Origin: Diphasiastrum complanatum
Taxonomy: Eukaryota; Streptophyta; Lycopodiopsida; Lycopodiales; Lycopodiaceae
NCBI GenBank assembly: GCA_029204225.1
Contig: CM055115.1
Location: 8,469,558-8,533,557 of the forward strand
Length of the DNA: 64,000 bases
Direction: 5' to 3'
How positions within the stretch are numbered: the stretch's first letter is position 1; each line of letters begins with the position of its first letter. Position numbers and translations under genes: made by a program. Below the pieces are notes generated by a model. That model saw only the letters and a program-made list of their open reading frames with translations, was not told the origin of the DNA and ran no database searches. Positions 33,486 to 44,522 of the stretch are shown one piece after another.

Positions 33486-34364
33486 TATTTTTCTCATCAT
33501 TGCTGGTCCAGAGAAAGCCTATAACAAGCTTTCCTTTCCACAACAAAAACTTGTCAACTTATTAGGTCCAAAGTTCGCCATTCTTCTCGTGTGAGTATGG
33601 CTAGATCACCTTGAATTCGCCCCCGTTTTGATCAACTTTCATTCAAAATTTGTCCCAGGAGAGAGGTGTGTGTGATAGTTCCCCTCCACTTATGAAATTA
33701 GCTGATCGGACTTAGAGTATAGTTCTTCGGACAAAAAGCCTTTCCAACACTTTGCTTCCCATCTGCTAGGATTATGGCTCGATCCAACTTGTTGCCAATT
33801 TCTGAAGAGGATCCTAGTCTTTCCCCTTTAAGGAAAAACCCAACTGATACTGGATATCACCCATGCTCAATGAGTTTCAGTTCCGAAGGTGGCCGTCCCA
33901 AAATGAAGACCAACTACTCCATGGAAGATCTCCCCTGAAATTGCCCTTTCCAACTTTTGACTTCCTGCTTGCGTCTGGTAGGCGTTGTCGCAAATGAAAC
34001 TAACCCAAGAAATAGGCTAGCCATCCATCCTTTACAAACATTGAGTCGTTTCGTTGCCATTCACGTGCGAGTACTTGAACTGCAAATTCGTCCCACAGAT
34101 ATTTTAGTCCTCTTCGTTTGATGGTATCAGCCTTCAAAAGAAAGGTTCCTTCTCGAGCCATCAGTTCCTTGTATCACAAGCAATCATGCAAACCAGGCAA
34201 AGCACGAGTACTAAGAATCACCACGAATACATACAAGTAAGACACTCAGGCAGGTTTACTAACAAGTAACAAAGACAAGGTCCCCCTTTCAGATGGTCCT
34301 GCCAACGGACCTTTGCCTGGACGTGCCCATACAAATCGATCACAGAATCAGCCCACATAGGACA

Positions 34365-34970
34365 CCCCTCCAACTATCCGTGCTTTCACATTAAGCAGCA
34401 CATTGCCTCAGTCACACCCCACCACTTTTTCGTTGATAGCCCTTATAGCTAAAAGATCGGCAGCATACCCCCCAATCGTGGACGCACCCATGCTTTCACC
34501 GTTAGGCAGCACATTTCCTCAGTAACGCCCCCACCAAATTTGGTCGATAGCCCTTCTAGCTAAACGAACGGCAGCTATCCTTGAATATACCACCCCCGTG
34601 GACACACCCGTGCTTTCACCGTTAGGCAACACATTGCCTCAGTAACGCCCCCACCAAATCTAGTTGATAGCCCTTATAGCTAAACGATCGGCAGCATACC
34701 ACCCAAATCGTGGATGCACCCATGCTTTCACCGTTAGGCAGCACATTGCCTCAGTAACGCCCCCACCAAATTTGGTCGATAGCCCTTATAGCTAAACGAA
34801 GGGTGGCTATCGCGAATATGTCACCCCGCACCCCACAAGGCAGAGACCGTGCTTACACCAACCTAATGGCAGCACATTGCCTCATCTGTCCTACGTGCAG
34901 ATGGCGCCAGGCCCGAACCATGGAAACTGACTGTGCTTATACCTCAAGGGCAGCACCTTGACTCATCAAG
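34365..34970. repeat. 112-122-bp tandem array inside element Y
   Basis: About four and a half units contain CGTGGA-GCACCC, TGCTTTCACCGTTAGGCAGC and GATAGCCCTTATAGCTAAA. Unit starts fall near 34365, 34477, 34597, 34709 and 34840. Read from the element's own strand, the array lies just downstream of the primer-binding site, where a leader or packaging signal would be expected. Confidence 0.88.
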
Positions 34971-35105
34971 CCCCCGTTCTACCGACCACCCCGACTGTGG
35001 ATGCACCCGTGCTTACACTGTGGGCAGCACCTTGCACAACAGTTGTCTTGATGAACCCCAAACAGTGGCCATTTCCTTGAGATCCACATAGTTGACCGAC
35101 CAGTC

Positions 35106-35118
35106 GGCTCTGATACCA
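35106..35118 (-). promoter_or_regulatory. Element Y primer-binding site (tRNA-iMet)
   Basis: The minus strand reads TGGTATCAGAGCC, two bases inside the 5' LTR end. It matches the standard plant initiator tRNA-Met primer site exactly and fixes the orientation of the element. Confidence 0.93.
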
Positions 35119-35120
35119 CA

Positions 35121-36342
35121 TGTAGCGCAGGCATCCCAGAGGGAGCCGGGAACCACGACTTAGCTTCCTAGACTTCAACTCTTGCCATCCAAACCCACTT
35201 GACATACAAGCAGCCAACTCGCCAACAACGATTAGACTTAACCAACTTGAAGTTTCGAAAACCAACATTGAGATCCAACCTGGCGCCATGCCAGATCGGG
35301 GGTCCCGATGTGGGTGACTTCCCTCCAAGCAAGCCGCCCGACATACATCAAACTTAACCAGCTCGAAGCTTTGTTACAAACGAGTAACATCCATTCCAAG
35401 CAAGCGGTCTGACTTACATCAGACTTAACCAATTGAAAGCTTCGTCACGAGTGCTGGAAGCCAACATGGCGCCACGCCAGACTGGACAGCCATAAACAGG
35501 TTACTTCCACCCAAGCAAGCCATCCAACTTAGCCGATAGGTTAGATCCCGTTCCCCAAGAGCTTAACCCATTCATGTTCATGCAAGGAACACTCAGAACC
35601 ACAAGCCCCAACGGATATGGAGACAACCAGTTCCTGGACCAAATGGTCCCGACAGCATACCGCTAGCACCGCGGACCAAATGGTCCCGACGGCATACCGC
35701 CGGCGTCCCGGGATATGACCCTCAGCTATGTGCCAATTTAAAAATTTTGAAGCGGCCTTACAACTGGCGCTTTTACCGAACACTGAAACCCATAAGGTAA
35801 TCAGAGTCAGTTTGATGAAAATCCTACTTTATTGATAAATCTAAGAAGGTTACATTTCAAGTGTGTGACCGACCCTAGTCTCCAGGGAGCGGGCATGCCA
35901 AGGCGAGTGCCAGGACAACATTCCAGCAAGGGAGGCTGAGACTTGGTTGGAGCTCGCCCTGAGTCGCAACCCGCACTCCCCTATAGTATTGGTGGTATTC
36001 GACACCCCCTCTCATACCAAGCACTCTACCCAGGCTGGTAAAGCACATTTTTCTCTCTCTAGAAAGTCATTTTCTCTCTCTAGATTTTATTGATCCCCAG
36101 GCTTCGTTTAATCATGCCTAGATCGTGTGAGGTGATTGCACATCGATCTGAGCTCTTTGGACTTCGCTAGAACCGATCAAAGATTTTCAGCCATAGGAAC
36201 TTGGCGCCGGTTGGATTCTCGTCACAGTGGCGCTGGGAGAGCGCCAGCACCATTGGCACCGGGAGCAGCAGCAGCTGGCACCAGGGACGATGCTGGCACC
36301 AGTGGCGCCAGAAGTAAAGCTTGTAAAGGTAGCTTTACAACA
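35121..36342 (-). repeat. Element Y 5' LTR
   Basis: It matches 31317-32518 over its whole length. TG and CA ends are intact and flanked by the target duplication. Confidence 0.92.
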
Positions 36343-37358
36343 GATAGTCGTGATGTAGCTCCTCACCCTGCCCATTTCCCATCTGTGAAGGAGAGGCCAT
36401 CATTGTGCTCATCCCTCAGCCTATTCCCGCTCCCTCCTCCGATATGCCTACATGCCATTAGATTCGTTTCTTTCCCTCTTGCGACCTCCCTCACCTAACC
36501 GCAACCCTGCTCCGGCAGACCTTCTTCTCCTCTTGTTGCCTGGCTGCGTGGTTTCCTTGCTTGTCTGGCTCGCTCTCCCTCTGGCCACGTTAACCTGCCT
36601 GGCCGCGTGGTTTCCCTGCTGCCGCGATCCTGCTTGCGGTTCCTAACCTACCTAGCCCTGCTTATACTTCATCGCTGTCGTGGTTGCTCCGTGCCCTACG
36701 GCTCCTAATTCCTATAACCAAGAATCAATGCCTCTGAGGTATAAGAAGTGTATTGTGGAGGGAACCCAGGTTCAAATGCCAATTATTGTTATTTGTGATT
36801 ATAGCATTGGAGACTTGAAAGCCTAACTTCTGTTATTGAGATGGACCGACCTTCTACTATGAGACTCATTTGTAGTGTGAGAATGTTTGACTGTTTCGTC
36901 TAGTCAAGCCAAACCTGAAGTCTTGCACTCCCTTGAAGATGTTTATGTATGGGTTTGGTGTTTAGGTCACTAATATCCAAGAAAAGCTATTCATCCAAGT
37001 GCTATATTTATGAACCATGGACACGAATCTGCTCATATGCTATTTAAGCATCTGTCAATCTGTATAGCCTTTGAATGTGAGTGCCCTAGCAAGTGAAATA
37101 CTCCTCATCACCTATTGTTGTTCGACTCTTGAGCCTATGAGCCCATTACAATGGCTATTCATCTTTTTGTTGAGCAATGCTGAATCTCTAAGCAAATGAA
37201 GAATAGAGTTGTGCTCTTCTAAACCATTCTTAGACTCTTGCTCATAAGTCGACTCCATAACCCAATGGAGCTTGAGCTATAATTGTGGTATAGAACGACT
37301 TCCGTTAGCAATTTCCTTAGATTGGCAGTCTATTTGGGGGTCGTTTTATAATCTTTCA

Positions 37359-39085
37359 TGTACTTTATCAAGAAGAAGTCAAAAGCTTTCAATTGTTTCA
37401 GAATCTTCAAGGAGCATGCAAAGAAAGAAATTGGCAGACAAATCAAAGCCCTGAGGTCCAATAATGGTGGAGAGTACATCTCTACTAAATTCAAGGAGTA
37501 TTCCTAGAGGCAAGGCATTGAACAACAATTTATCACTCCTTATCTGCCTCAATCTAATGGCTTAGCCGAGAGGAAAAATCGTACCCTGGTCGAGGCAGCC
37601 AAATGTATGCTGGCACATGAATCTTTGTCGAAGAGCTTCTGGGTTGAAGCTCTCCCCACTACAGCCGATGTTCAAAACAAATGTTCGACTAAGGCCCTCG
37701 TAGGCAAAACACCACATGAGGTTTGGACAGGTTCTAAGGCTTCAATGAAGAACCTTCGAGTGTTCGGATGCATCACCTATGCGCAGATCCCAAAGGAGAC
37801 GAGGAAGAAATTCAACTTCCAAGGTCTCAAGACCATCCTTATTGGATACACTTCATCTGACCAAGCTATACGATTTTATTCAGTAGGGATACAGTCTTTA
37901 TCGAGGATCAGTTTGACGATTTCAAAGGCAAATGCAAAGTTCCATGCAAACCTTTGATGCCTTTGCCTCCGATACGACAATTCGAGTCTCGGGCTCAAGT
38001 GTGCCTATAGTCGATGGACTACCCGACAACGAGTCAGATGAAGAAGAAGTTGTTACTCAGCAACAACAAATCCAAGGATTGGCAGCCAACGGCACCTCCT
38101 CCAAGAAGATCAAACCGAGTGCGCACATAGCCCACAGAGTACATTCCTGAGTTTTGGCATGTCTTTTAATACATGAGCCGACTACCGTCGAAGAGGCACT
38201 TAGACAACCAGACTTTAATGTTTGGAGAGAAGCGATGAACATAGAATATTCCTCTCTGATCAAGAACCAGACATGGTCACTAGTCGAAGCTCCCTCTGGC
38301 AACAATCTTATCGATTGCAAATGGGTCTTTAACATCAAGTACAATGCCAATGGAGCTATGATCGAAGGAAGGCTCGACTAGTAGCACGAGCATTCGCTCA
38401 GATCCCCAACATTGACTAAAATGAGAATTTCAGTCCAGTAGTCAAGCATTCATTGATACGAGCCCTCCTATCATATGCTGCAGCAGCCGACCTTGAAGTA
38501 CATCAACTCGATCTATAGACAGCTTATTTGAAAATAGTCATCGAAAAAGACATCTATATGCTCCAGCTTGAAGAATACGTTCACGAAGGTATGAAGCATC
38601 ATGTCTACAAGCTCCACAAAGCACTTTATGGCTGATTCTAATGTCTACTTCAAGTTAATGCAGTAATCTTTTATAATTATCACCTCGTATGTCGATGATA
38701 CGTTGCTTTTCAACAATAGTACCAATCTGGTGAAGGATGCTAAAAAGATGCTGTCTTCCGAACTTGACAGGACCGATCTGGGCAAAGCTCACTTCTGTTT
38801 GGGCATTCAACACAGCGAGAAGGCTGATCTTTATCACTCAGCAACGGTATCTTCACAATACCCTTATCAGAGACAATTTGAGCAATTGTAAACTAGCTCA
38901 CTCACCAATGGATTCAGGCTTGCGATTATCGAAGGGCCAATGCCAAGAAGTGGTTATGGAAGCTAAGACGGTTATTTCATATTTAGAACATCTACAAGGC
39001 TATATAAAGAGCATTTGTTCTCGCATATTTATTTGAAATGGAATGAAGTGAAGTTAGTGAGTTAGTCTATTCTCATTTTATTGAT
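37359..39085 (+). pseudogene. Copia family A, 3' half of interrupted element
   Basis: The integrase resumes at YFIKKKSKAFNCFRIFKEHA (LRSNNGGE in place of LRSDNGGE; in-frame TAG near 37504) and runs to KASMKNLRVFGCITYAQI. A linker with glutamine-rich sequence follows, then the reverse transcriptase start (NVWREAMNIEYSSLIKNQTW, DCKWVFNIKYNANG). After several stops comes the catalytic YVDDTLLF near 38691 and LSSELDRTDLGKAHFCLGIQ. At about 38942 the frame jumps straight into the LTR-like leader (CTATATAAAG near 39000); RNase H and the 3' end are deleted. The same deletion is present in the left arm. Confidence 0.88.
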
Positions 39086-39840
39086 GTGAATGATTTACTC
39101 TCTCTATGCTATTTTCAAGATTATACTTATGAAGTTTTGCTCATATAGTAGAATCTCTTTATTCTTATTTAAGTGATCATTGTTATTCCATGCAATGAAT
39201 GCTTGTCTGATGAGAGGGGAAGTAATGCTTGTTACCATAATTGAAATACAAGTGACAAGTCTGAAATCGTAGTACATACATAAACGATGAATGGCATGTA
39301 GTTCCAACTTCTATAATTCCATTATCCAAATTTCATAAAAGCAAATCACAAATTGTTATAACGTCTATCAGTCTGCAACGTGTAAACAACCTAAAAGTGA
39401 AATCCTAAATTCTTCATAGTAAAGCCTGAGGAGATAGGGCTGAATCATGATACCTAAAGGCCAACTAGTGATGTCTAGCATAGCCTCCTCCTAGTCACCC
39501 ATGATGTAGTGTAGGCTCTAGCTGAAGACCCTCATCCTCACCTTGTTGACATATTTGCTTTTCTTTGAAAGACAAATAGCACTTTGGCATGCGGTGCAAC
39601 TTGAAAATGCGATGCATAGTCCGACATATCTAAATAAATAACGAGTACCGAGGTTAACCATGGCATTCTATTACCTAGTCATATTCCAGGCAACTCCCTT
39701 GGATCACTTTGTTGGCTTGGTATCCAAAGTGTTTTTTGGTCCCAAGTTTTAGCCCTTTTAGGGGTCCAATATGCATTTAGTCACGTTCTAGGGAACTACA
39801 TATTATGTAACGACTAGGGTTTTGAAGGTGTCCAAATAGC

Positions 39841-39879
39841 ATATAAATAGAGATCCATAGAGAGAACACCACACACTTG

Positions 39880-39913
<34 letters not shown>
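39841..39913 (+). promoter_or_regulatory. TATA box and GA-rich leader of BYPASS1-like gene
   Basis: ATATAAATAG at 39841-39850 is a good plant TATA box, about 380 bases before the start codon. It is followed by a (GA)n run at 39882-39913, in a position typical of plant 5' leaders. Both are preserved in the mirrored copy. No start site can be measured from sequence. Confidence 0.65.
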
Positions 39914-39917
<4 letters not shown>

Positions 39918-40222
39918 AGCGAGCGAGAGTGAGAGCGCGAACGATTTGCCAAGAACAGCCTTACTAGAATGCAGACGTGTTGAATGTAAGAGACAGAGGG
40001 CGGAACTCAATAAATTCCTTCGAACCTCTGAGTCAGTGATAATCCGTAGCTGGGTTCGTCGAAAATCTCAAGGCGAATTTTACTTCATAATTTTTTTTTG
40101 TTGACAACGTTCTCAAGCTATTTCAGAAGGTACAGCGGTAGGCAGGTAGCCTTACCTTGATTTCTGCAAAATACACAGACGGCAAAGGTTGCTTCCTTAA
40201 CTCTGCCTAAAGAAACAACGCC

Positions 40223-41053
40223 ATGGTTTTTGTGAATTCGCTGCGATCTCACGGTCATGGTGCTGCCAATATGTCATTTCACGACAATTTGTTGTCATGT
40301 CTGCAAAAATTGGAAGAGTCAATTGGAGATAAGTTTTTCACAATAGACTGGATGCAGTATGCTGTGGATATCCTCAGATCTTCTCTTGCAGCCGTTTTGG
40401 ATCTAGCGGAGAAGGTTGTTTTTCCATTAAAATGCTTTAGTACTCTGATGGATGAGACAGTGCGACTTATGAATGTTTATAAAGCTTTGATGACGGGTAT
40501 TTCCAGATTGCGAATTTATGGGCGGGTAGTCCATATAGCTGTTGAAGCTCTTCAAGCAGGTGGGGATCATTATGATACCATAGTTCAGGCTCTAAATCAT
40601 TGCCGACGAGAGATGTCCAGAATACATCAAGCAAACAAGCAACTTGTTGATATGAAACTTGAGGCAGAGGAGGAGCTTTGGTATTTTGGTAGCAGATATG
40701 CAAAGCAATTTGATCCTTGCGCAGTAATTTACCCCATGAAGAGCATAATTTCTTTCGTTTCAATGATTCTTCTGTTTGGACTCCTTCACATGGATAGTTC
40801 TTACTCCGCTAAACTGATTGCGATTTGTTCGACGGGCGAATGGGCTAAATCTACGTCTAATTCACATCAAACGCTTATCGAACGAATTGGCTTGCGGTTC
40901 AGTGAGGAAACGAAAGAGAAAATCCTTCTAAGAGAATTTGGAAACATGGAAGCTCATGTGGATAATTTTTTCATTGAATTTCAGTCATTTGGAGAGTTCC
41001 GCGCTCGTTCGAATTGCGAATGTCAGATGTTACGGAGCTTCGGCATAGCTTAA
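40223..41053 (+). CDS. BYPASS1 (BPS1)-like protein, right copy, C-terminus frameshifted
   Basis: The family was first described from Arabidopsis BYPASS1, which limits production of a root-derived mobile signal that arrests shoots; the biochemical role is unknown. An ATG at 40223 opens 276 codons without introns, as usual for the family (about 350 residues). Residues 17-110 fit the family pattern: MSFHDNLLSCLQKL, FFTIDWMQYAVDIL, ETVRLMNVYKALMTGISRLR. A hydrophobic segment follows (MKSIISFVSMILLFGLL, about residues 173-189). A 4-base deletion near 40992, relative to the left copy, shifts the frame. The last 18 or so residues (FRARSNCECQ...) are therefore aberrant, and the conserved C-terminal 60 residues lie out of frame to about 41178. 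A truncated product is possible. The assignment rests on pattern and hydrophobicity, not on a search. Confidence 0.75.
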   Translation: MVFVNSLRSHGHGAANMSFHDNLLSCLQKLEESIGDKFFTIDWMQYAVDILRSSLAAVLDLAEKVVFPLKCFSTLMDETVRLMNVYKALMTGISRLRIYGRVVHIAVEALQAGGDHYDTIVQALNHCRREMSRIHQANKQLVDMKLEAEEELWYFGSRYAKQFDPCAVIYPMKSIISFVSMILLFGLLHMDSSYSAKLIAICSTGEWAKSTSNSHQTLIERIGLRFSEETKEKILLREFGNMEAHVDNFFIEFQSFGEFRARSNCECQMLRSFGIA

Positions 41054-41774
41054 ACAGTCTGAACTGTGGTTTGGAAAGTTTGGAGTGCACCGTACGTGAT
41101 CTTTTTGATGACATAGTCGCGGGTAGGACAAAACTCATTTCTGCAGTAACGAAATTTTGTTCAGTGATTCTTCTCTAGTTGCACATCTAGAATGACTATC
41201 GCAAGATTCTTTACAAGCTGGATATTGAGGAGTAACATGGCATCAAATTAACTGACAAAAATAGAAATCTTTTATCGTTGTTTATATTCTTGAAAGGCAA
41301 GATAATTGAGGTCTACAATTTACTTGGTAGAGAAAATTGTAATTGTGATTGCTCTGTCTCATATGCTCGTGGCCTTTACTATGGCTCCTTTGTAGTATTA
41401 CCATTGCGTCAGCATTTTGCTTAGAATATATCTGAACGGGCACAAAGTTTTACAAGCCAAAAAGATAACTTAATTCGTTAAGTGTCTTTCAATCAAAAAG
41501 AGCATGAACAATATAATTTATTAATTACAAAAAAAAAATTAATTTCATCACTACGAGCTATAGGCATATGATCATCAATTGCAATAGTTTAAGGCAGAAG
41601 TTCAATAAACTCAAATTTGTGATTGATCCCTTGGGATACAATTCATGAAAGCACAAACTGTTGGAATTGAAATCTTAAGTGTCCTACGATGGCAGAAATC
41701 TATCAATACAGTACTTTTCAATTTTTACAATGTACACACATCCTTGTCATAAGTACACTATGTCATATATGTGC

Positions 41775-42340
41775 TGCACAATGTCACAAATGTCGGGACT
41801 TGGTCCCATCGATGGCAACCTTGCCATGTTTGACTCCACAATAGAAGCATTTAAGCTTAGATTTATCTTTCTTCTTGCCAACAAAAGTAGAAGACTCACC
41901 TTGAGATTGTCCTTTAGATCACTTGACTTTGTTGTTGCCCTTGAACTTGCCCTTTGAGAACATAGCCTCCTCCTTTCCAGGTTGAGATGTGGAAGTGGAT
42001 CCTCCTCTTGATAGAAGCCTAAACTCCTTATTCACCAAGATTTCTTGCATGTCCACAATACTTGGCAATGTCTTTTGAATAACAAAACTTTGAGCAAGAT
42101 TAGCATGATCATCCAACAAGCCATTGAAAACTACTTGAACAAGTGCTATCTCCTTAAGTCTTTCATCAATACATGCTAACTCATCATTGAATGCTTTAAC
42201 CCTCAAAACAAAAGCATAAGCACTTTCATCCTTATTTAAAAACTTGAAAAGATTTGACTCCTAAGGGTTAGAACCCTTGATGTAAACTTGGACTCATAAA
42301 CCTTCTTTAGAGATTCCCAAGCCTTACTAGATGTAGTGCA
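41775..42340 (-). pseudogene. Copia gag fragment (third family)
   Basis: The minus strand encodes AFNDELACIDERLKEIALVQ, VFNGLLDDHANLAQSFVIQK and, after a stop, the start of a zinc knuckle (KLKCFYCG). This is the usual order of a copia gag with its UBN2-type domain. It lacks the protease and stops at the outer edge of the inverted duplication. The sequence differs from families A and E, so a third copia family is present. Confidence 0.75.
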
Positions 42341-42439
42341 CTTACCAACTTCCTTGAGAAGTCCAATTTGTCACATTCATCTTGATCACATGAAGAGCTT
42401 TTTTGGTCTTCAAATCGAGAATAGTGTTATGCTCAAAGA

Positions 42440-42730
42440 AAGTCGATCAAGACATTCACCAGACTTTCAGAATGAGGACTATACAGCACCAATATTCCAT
42501 GGCTTGAAATTGAGTGGCTATTTTAAGAACCCGATATGCGAACCATTTCAGTTTGATTTGGGAGCTTTAGTGAATGATTTTATTTTTGACAACAATCTAA
42601 TGGAGTATGAGGTATTCAACATGGATACTACTAGCAATGAAGAGATTTCATTATTGCATAGAAATCCAACTCATATCATTACTCGGATTCTTGTTCAATG
42701 CCTCATGGATCCATTTCACAAGAGCTTATA
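42440..42730 (+). pseudogene. Exon-like fragment, unknown protein (longest copy)
   Basis: The frame gives SPDFQNEDYTAPIFHGLKLS, GYFKNPICEPFQFDLGALVN and DFIFDNNLMEYEVFNMDTTS, then HRNPTHIITRILVQCLMDPF. It looks like a real acidic protein segment but I cannot name it. Shorter copies are at 2304-2495 and 45028-45214. Its end passes into the direct duplication at 42715, and a gypsy LTR lies next to it. Confidence 0.4.
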
Positions 42731-42812
42731 GTGGCTTCTATTGGAGACTCTTATTCCTATGGATTTTGTTCAACTCAATGGCCAATATCTAATTCACGTG
42801 CATATTCAGAAT

Positions 42813-43254
42813 GTATTAACAAGAATAATGATTGGGAATATGTTACAACTCCCTAGGATCATTGACTGCCTTAAAGGTTCCGCAGACCCCATACAAGTGA
42901 CGATGCACCGTAACTGCCCATCCGTAGGGTCACAACCGACCCACCCCCATGCACTGGAGCAATCGACATAATCATGCCCGGTCAAGCCTCCTATGATAAC
43001 TGGCATCCCATACCCACTCTACTCTCCCTAGCACACATCTCCTAGCCTAAAGATGCATCCCGGCTCATGCACATGCTCTCCATCCACGAACTCCTGGGTA
43101 GATTGAGTGAATGGAAAGAGAGAAACCCCACCACTATATAGACGTAGCACAGTGGGTCCCTTCAAGCACGGTCTTGTCAGCGACACGTGACCACCTAGGA
43201 TGGTGATGCGTGGCACCCAAACATGTTGAAAACTCCAATCTTGCATCATGCTCC
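42813..43254 (-). mobile_element. Ty3/gypsy LTR remnant (copy 2 of 99-540)
   Basis: This is the same truncated LTR as 99-540, with a few substitutions. Confidence 0.65.
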
Positions 43255-43905
43255 TTTAGTGAATTCATTAAATTGAGTTTATCACTCAGAATTGGTCACA
43301 GTGTTTTCACTAAGTCTAAATTACTTTGTGGTGATAGATAAGTTAAAATTGACAAGAGGAACCGCAATGAAATTGCGGACAGGTTTATTGTATTGTCATT
43401 CTTTTCACTTTTGGAGTTGGGAACTCCCAGATTGAAAGTTAAAATTTGAATTTTTTTCTTTGTTGTTGAATTTCAATTTGGTAAAAATTTGAAAGTTACT
43501 TGTCTAATAGTTTTCTAATTGATGTTGATCGCTAGAATTCTATCAGTCAAAGAAATGTTTGTGCAAGATACTCGTTAAATTTGATTAAAATCATCCAACA
43601 ATATGAAATGATCAGATTGAATGAGTGGGAATGGTATTCTTTATCTAGACAGTAAATCTGACAGGATATGGTTCAAGAATTATTGAAATTCTATTGGTGG
43701 GATTTCCATTCATGTAATTTTATATTCTGTGTTTGGATAGGTGTTATCAATATTAACGGAGTAATGCCAAACTAGTCAATAAAAAGGAAAAACAGTCCAA
43801 TTTGATTGGAAAATTTGTCGTAATAGAAATTACATAACTGATTTCATTTCCAGTAAAATCCTATGGTGAATTATATTCAAAAGATCAGACTAGTACGGTT
43901 TCACA
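43255..43905. repeat. 0.65-kb dispersed repeat (unit 1 of copy 2)
   Basis: Counterpart of 541-1190. The following stretch to 44522 is the non-coding spacer seen at 1191-1805. Confidence 0.75.
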
Positions 43906-44522
43906 TACTAGTAAATGATTTTTGATATAACTGAAATTGTTTTGGACTTTTTCCTATTGTAACTGATTTTTAAACATTTACTACTGTCATTACGTCTTTT
44001 TGGTACCTTAGCTGAAATAGATTTCTAGAGAACTGAAAATTCTAAGGAAGGGAGAAGAGTGGACATCAGATGGTAGTAAGTAGTACCAGAAAATGTATTT
44101 TGTAGTTAGGATTTTGGTAATCCCTATAAATAATTGCTTAATACTGGTTATTGATATCCTGGTTTGAATTCATTCAGTTGAACTCGTAACTGATATCTTT
44201 GTGACCATTGAGTTATCCGCAGTTTTGGATGTCAATTGTGAGGTTAAAAGTGGAATCTAATATGTGGTAATAAATAAATGAAAGACTTCACATGATATCG
44301 CTTTAGAATATTTGAGAGAAAAGGATCCGGCCTTTGAAAATAATTGCAGCCAAACCTTCAAAACAGATCATTACTTAAGGTTTCTTGTAACATCCAATGA
44401 TAAGATGTTGAATGTCCAAAAATACTCATAGAAAAGTTGAATAGAGCTACTAGTTGATTTCTATTATCCATTACTATGGATGGTATACACAAAATAGGAA
44501 GATAAATATAGTGAATACTTTG

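Larger units (their letters stand above)
31317..36342 (-). mobile_element. Element Y: complete non-autonomous LTR retrotransposon (LARD-like)
   Basis: Two direct repeats of 1202 and 1222 bp (31317-32518 and 35121-36342) bound 2602 bp of internal DNA. The 5-bp target GATAG is present at 31312-31316 and 36343-36347. The tRNA-iMet primer site TGGTATCAGAGCC lies on the minus strand two bases inside the right LTR, and a polypurine tract sits next to the left LTR, so the element is transcribed leftward. The internal region has only short frames with no gag or pol similarity and contains tandem repeats. It must depend on another element's proteins. In the first roughly 190 bases the LTRs differ at about nine positions, so the insertion is not recent. 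Confidence 0.93.
29758..37358. mobile_element. Element X: 2.57-kb insertion of unknown class (split by Y)
   Basis: X interrupts the copia integrase. The target TGTAC is duplicated at 29753-29757 and 37359-37363 (a 6-bp TGTACT reading is also possible), and the uninterrupted site is visible in the left arm near 22475. X begins TGTTTGTGGGG and ends ATCTTTCA, so it has TG...CA ends. I cannot find matching LTRs at its two ends, nor a convincing terminal inverted repeat (12 of the outer 20 bases pair). Without Y it is 29758-31316 plus 36348-37358. It holds a (GA)10 run at 30260-30279 and no clear coding frame. Confidence 0.7.
37359..41770. repeat. Right arm of large inverted duplication
   Basis: This is the mirror image of the left arm, from copia integrase through the BYPASS1-like gene to about 41770. 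The homology also continues on the far side of element X (28430-29757). The region 38010-38735 has no partner on the left because of the 390-bp replacement there. Confidence 0.9.

Noticed and set aside
36760-36790. SINE or tRNA gene from a B-box-like GGTTCAAATGCC
   Set aside because: No matching A box at the right distance, no cloverleaf and no A-rich tail.
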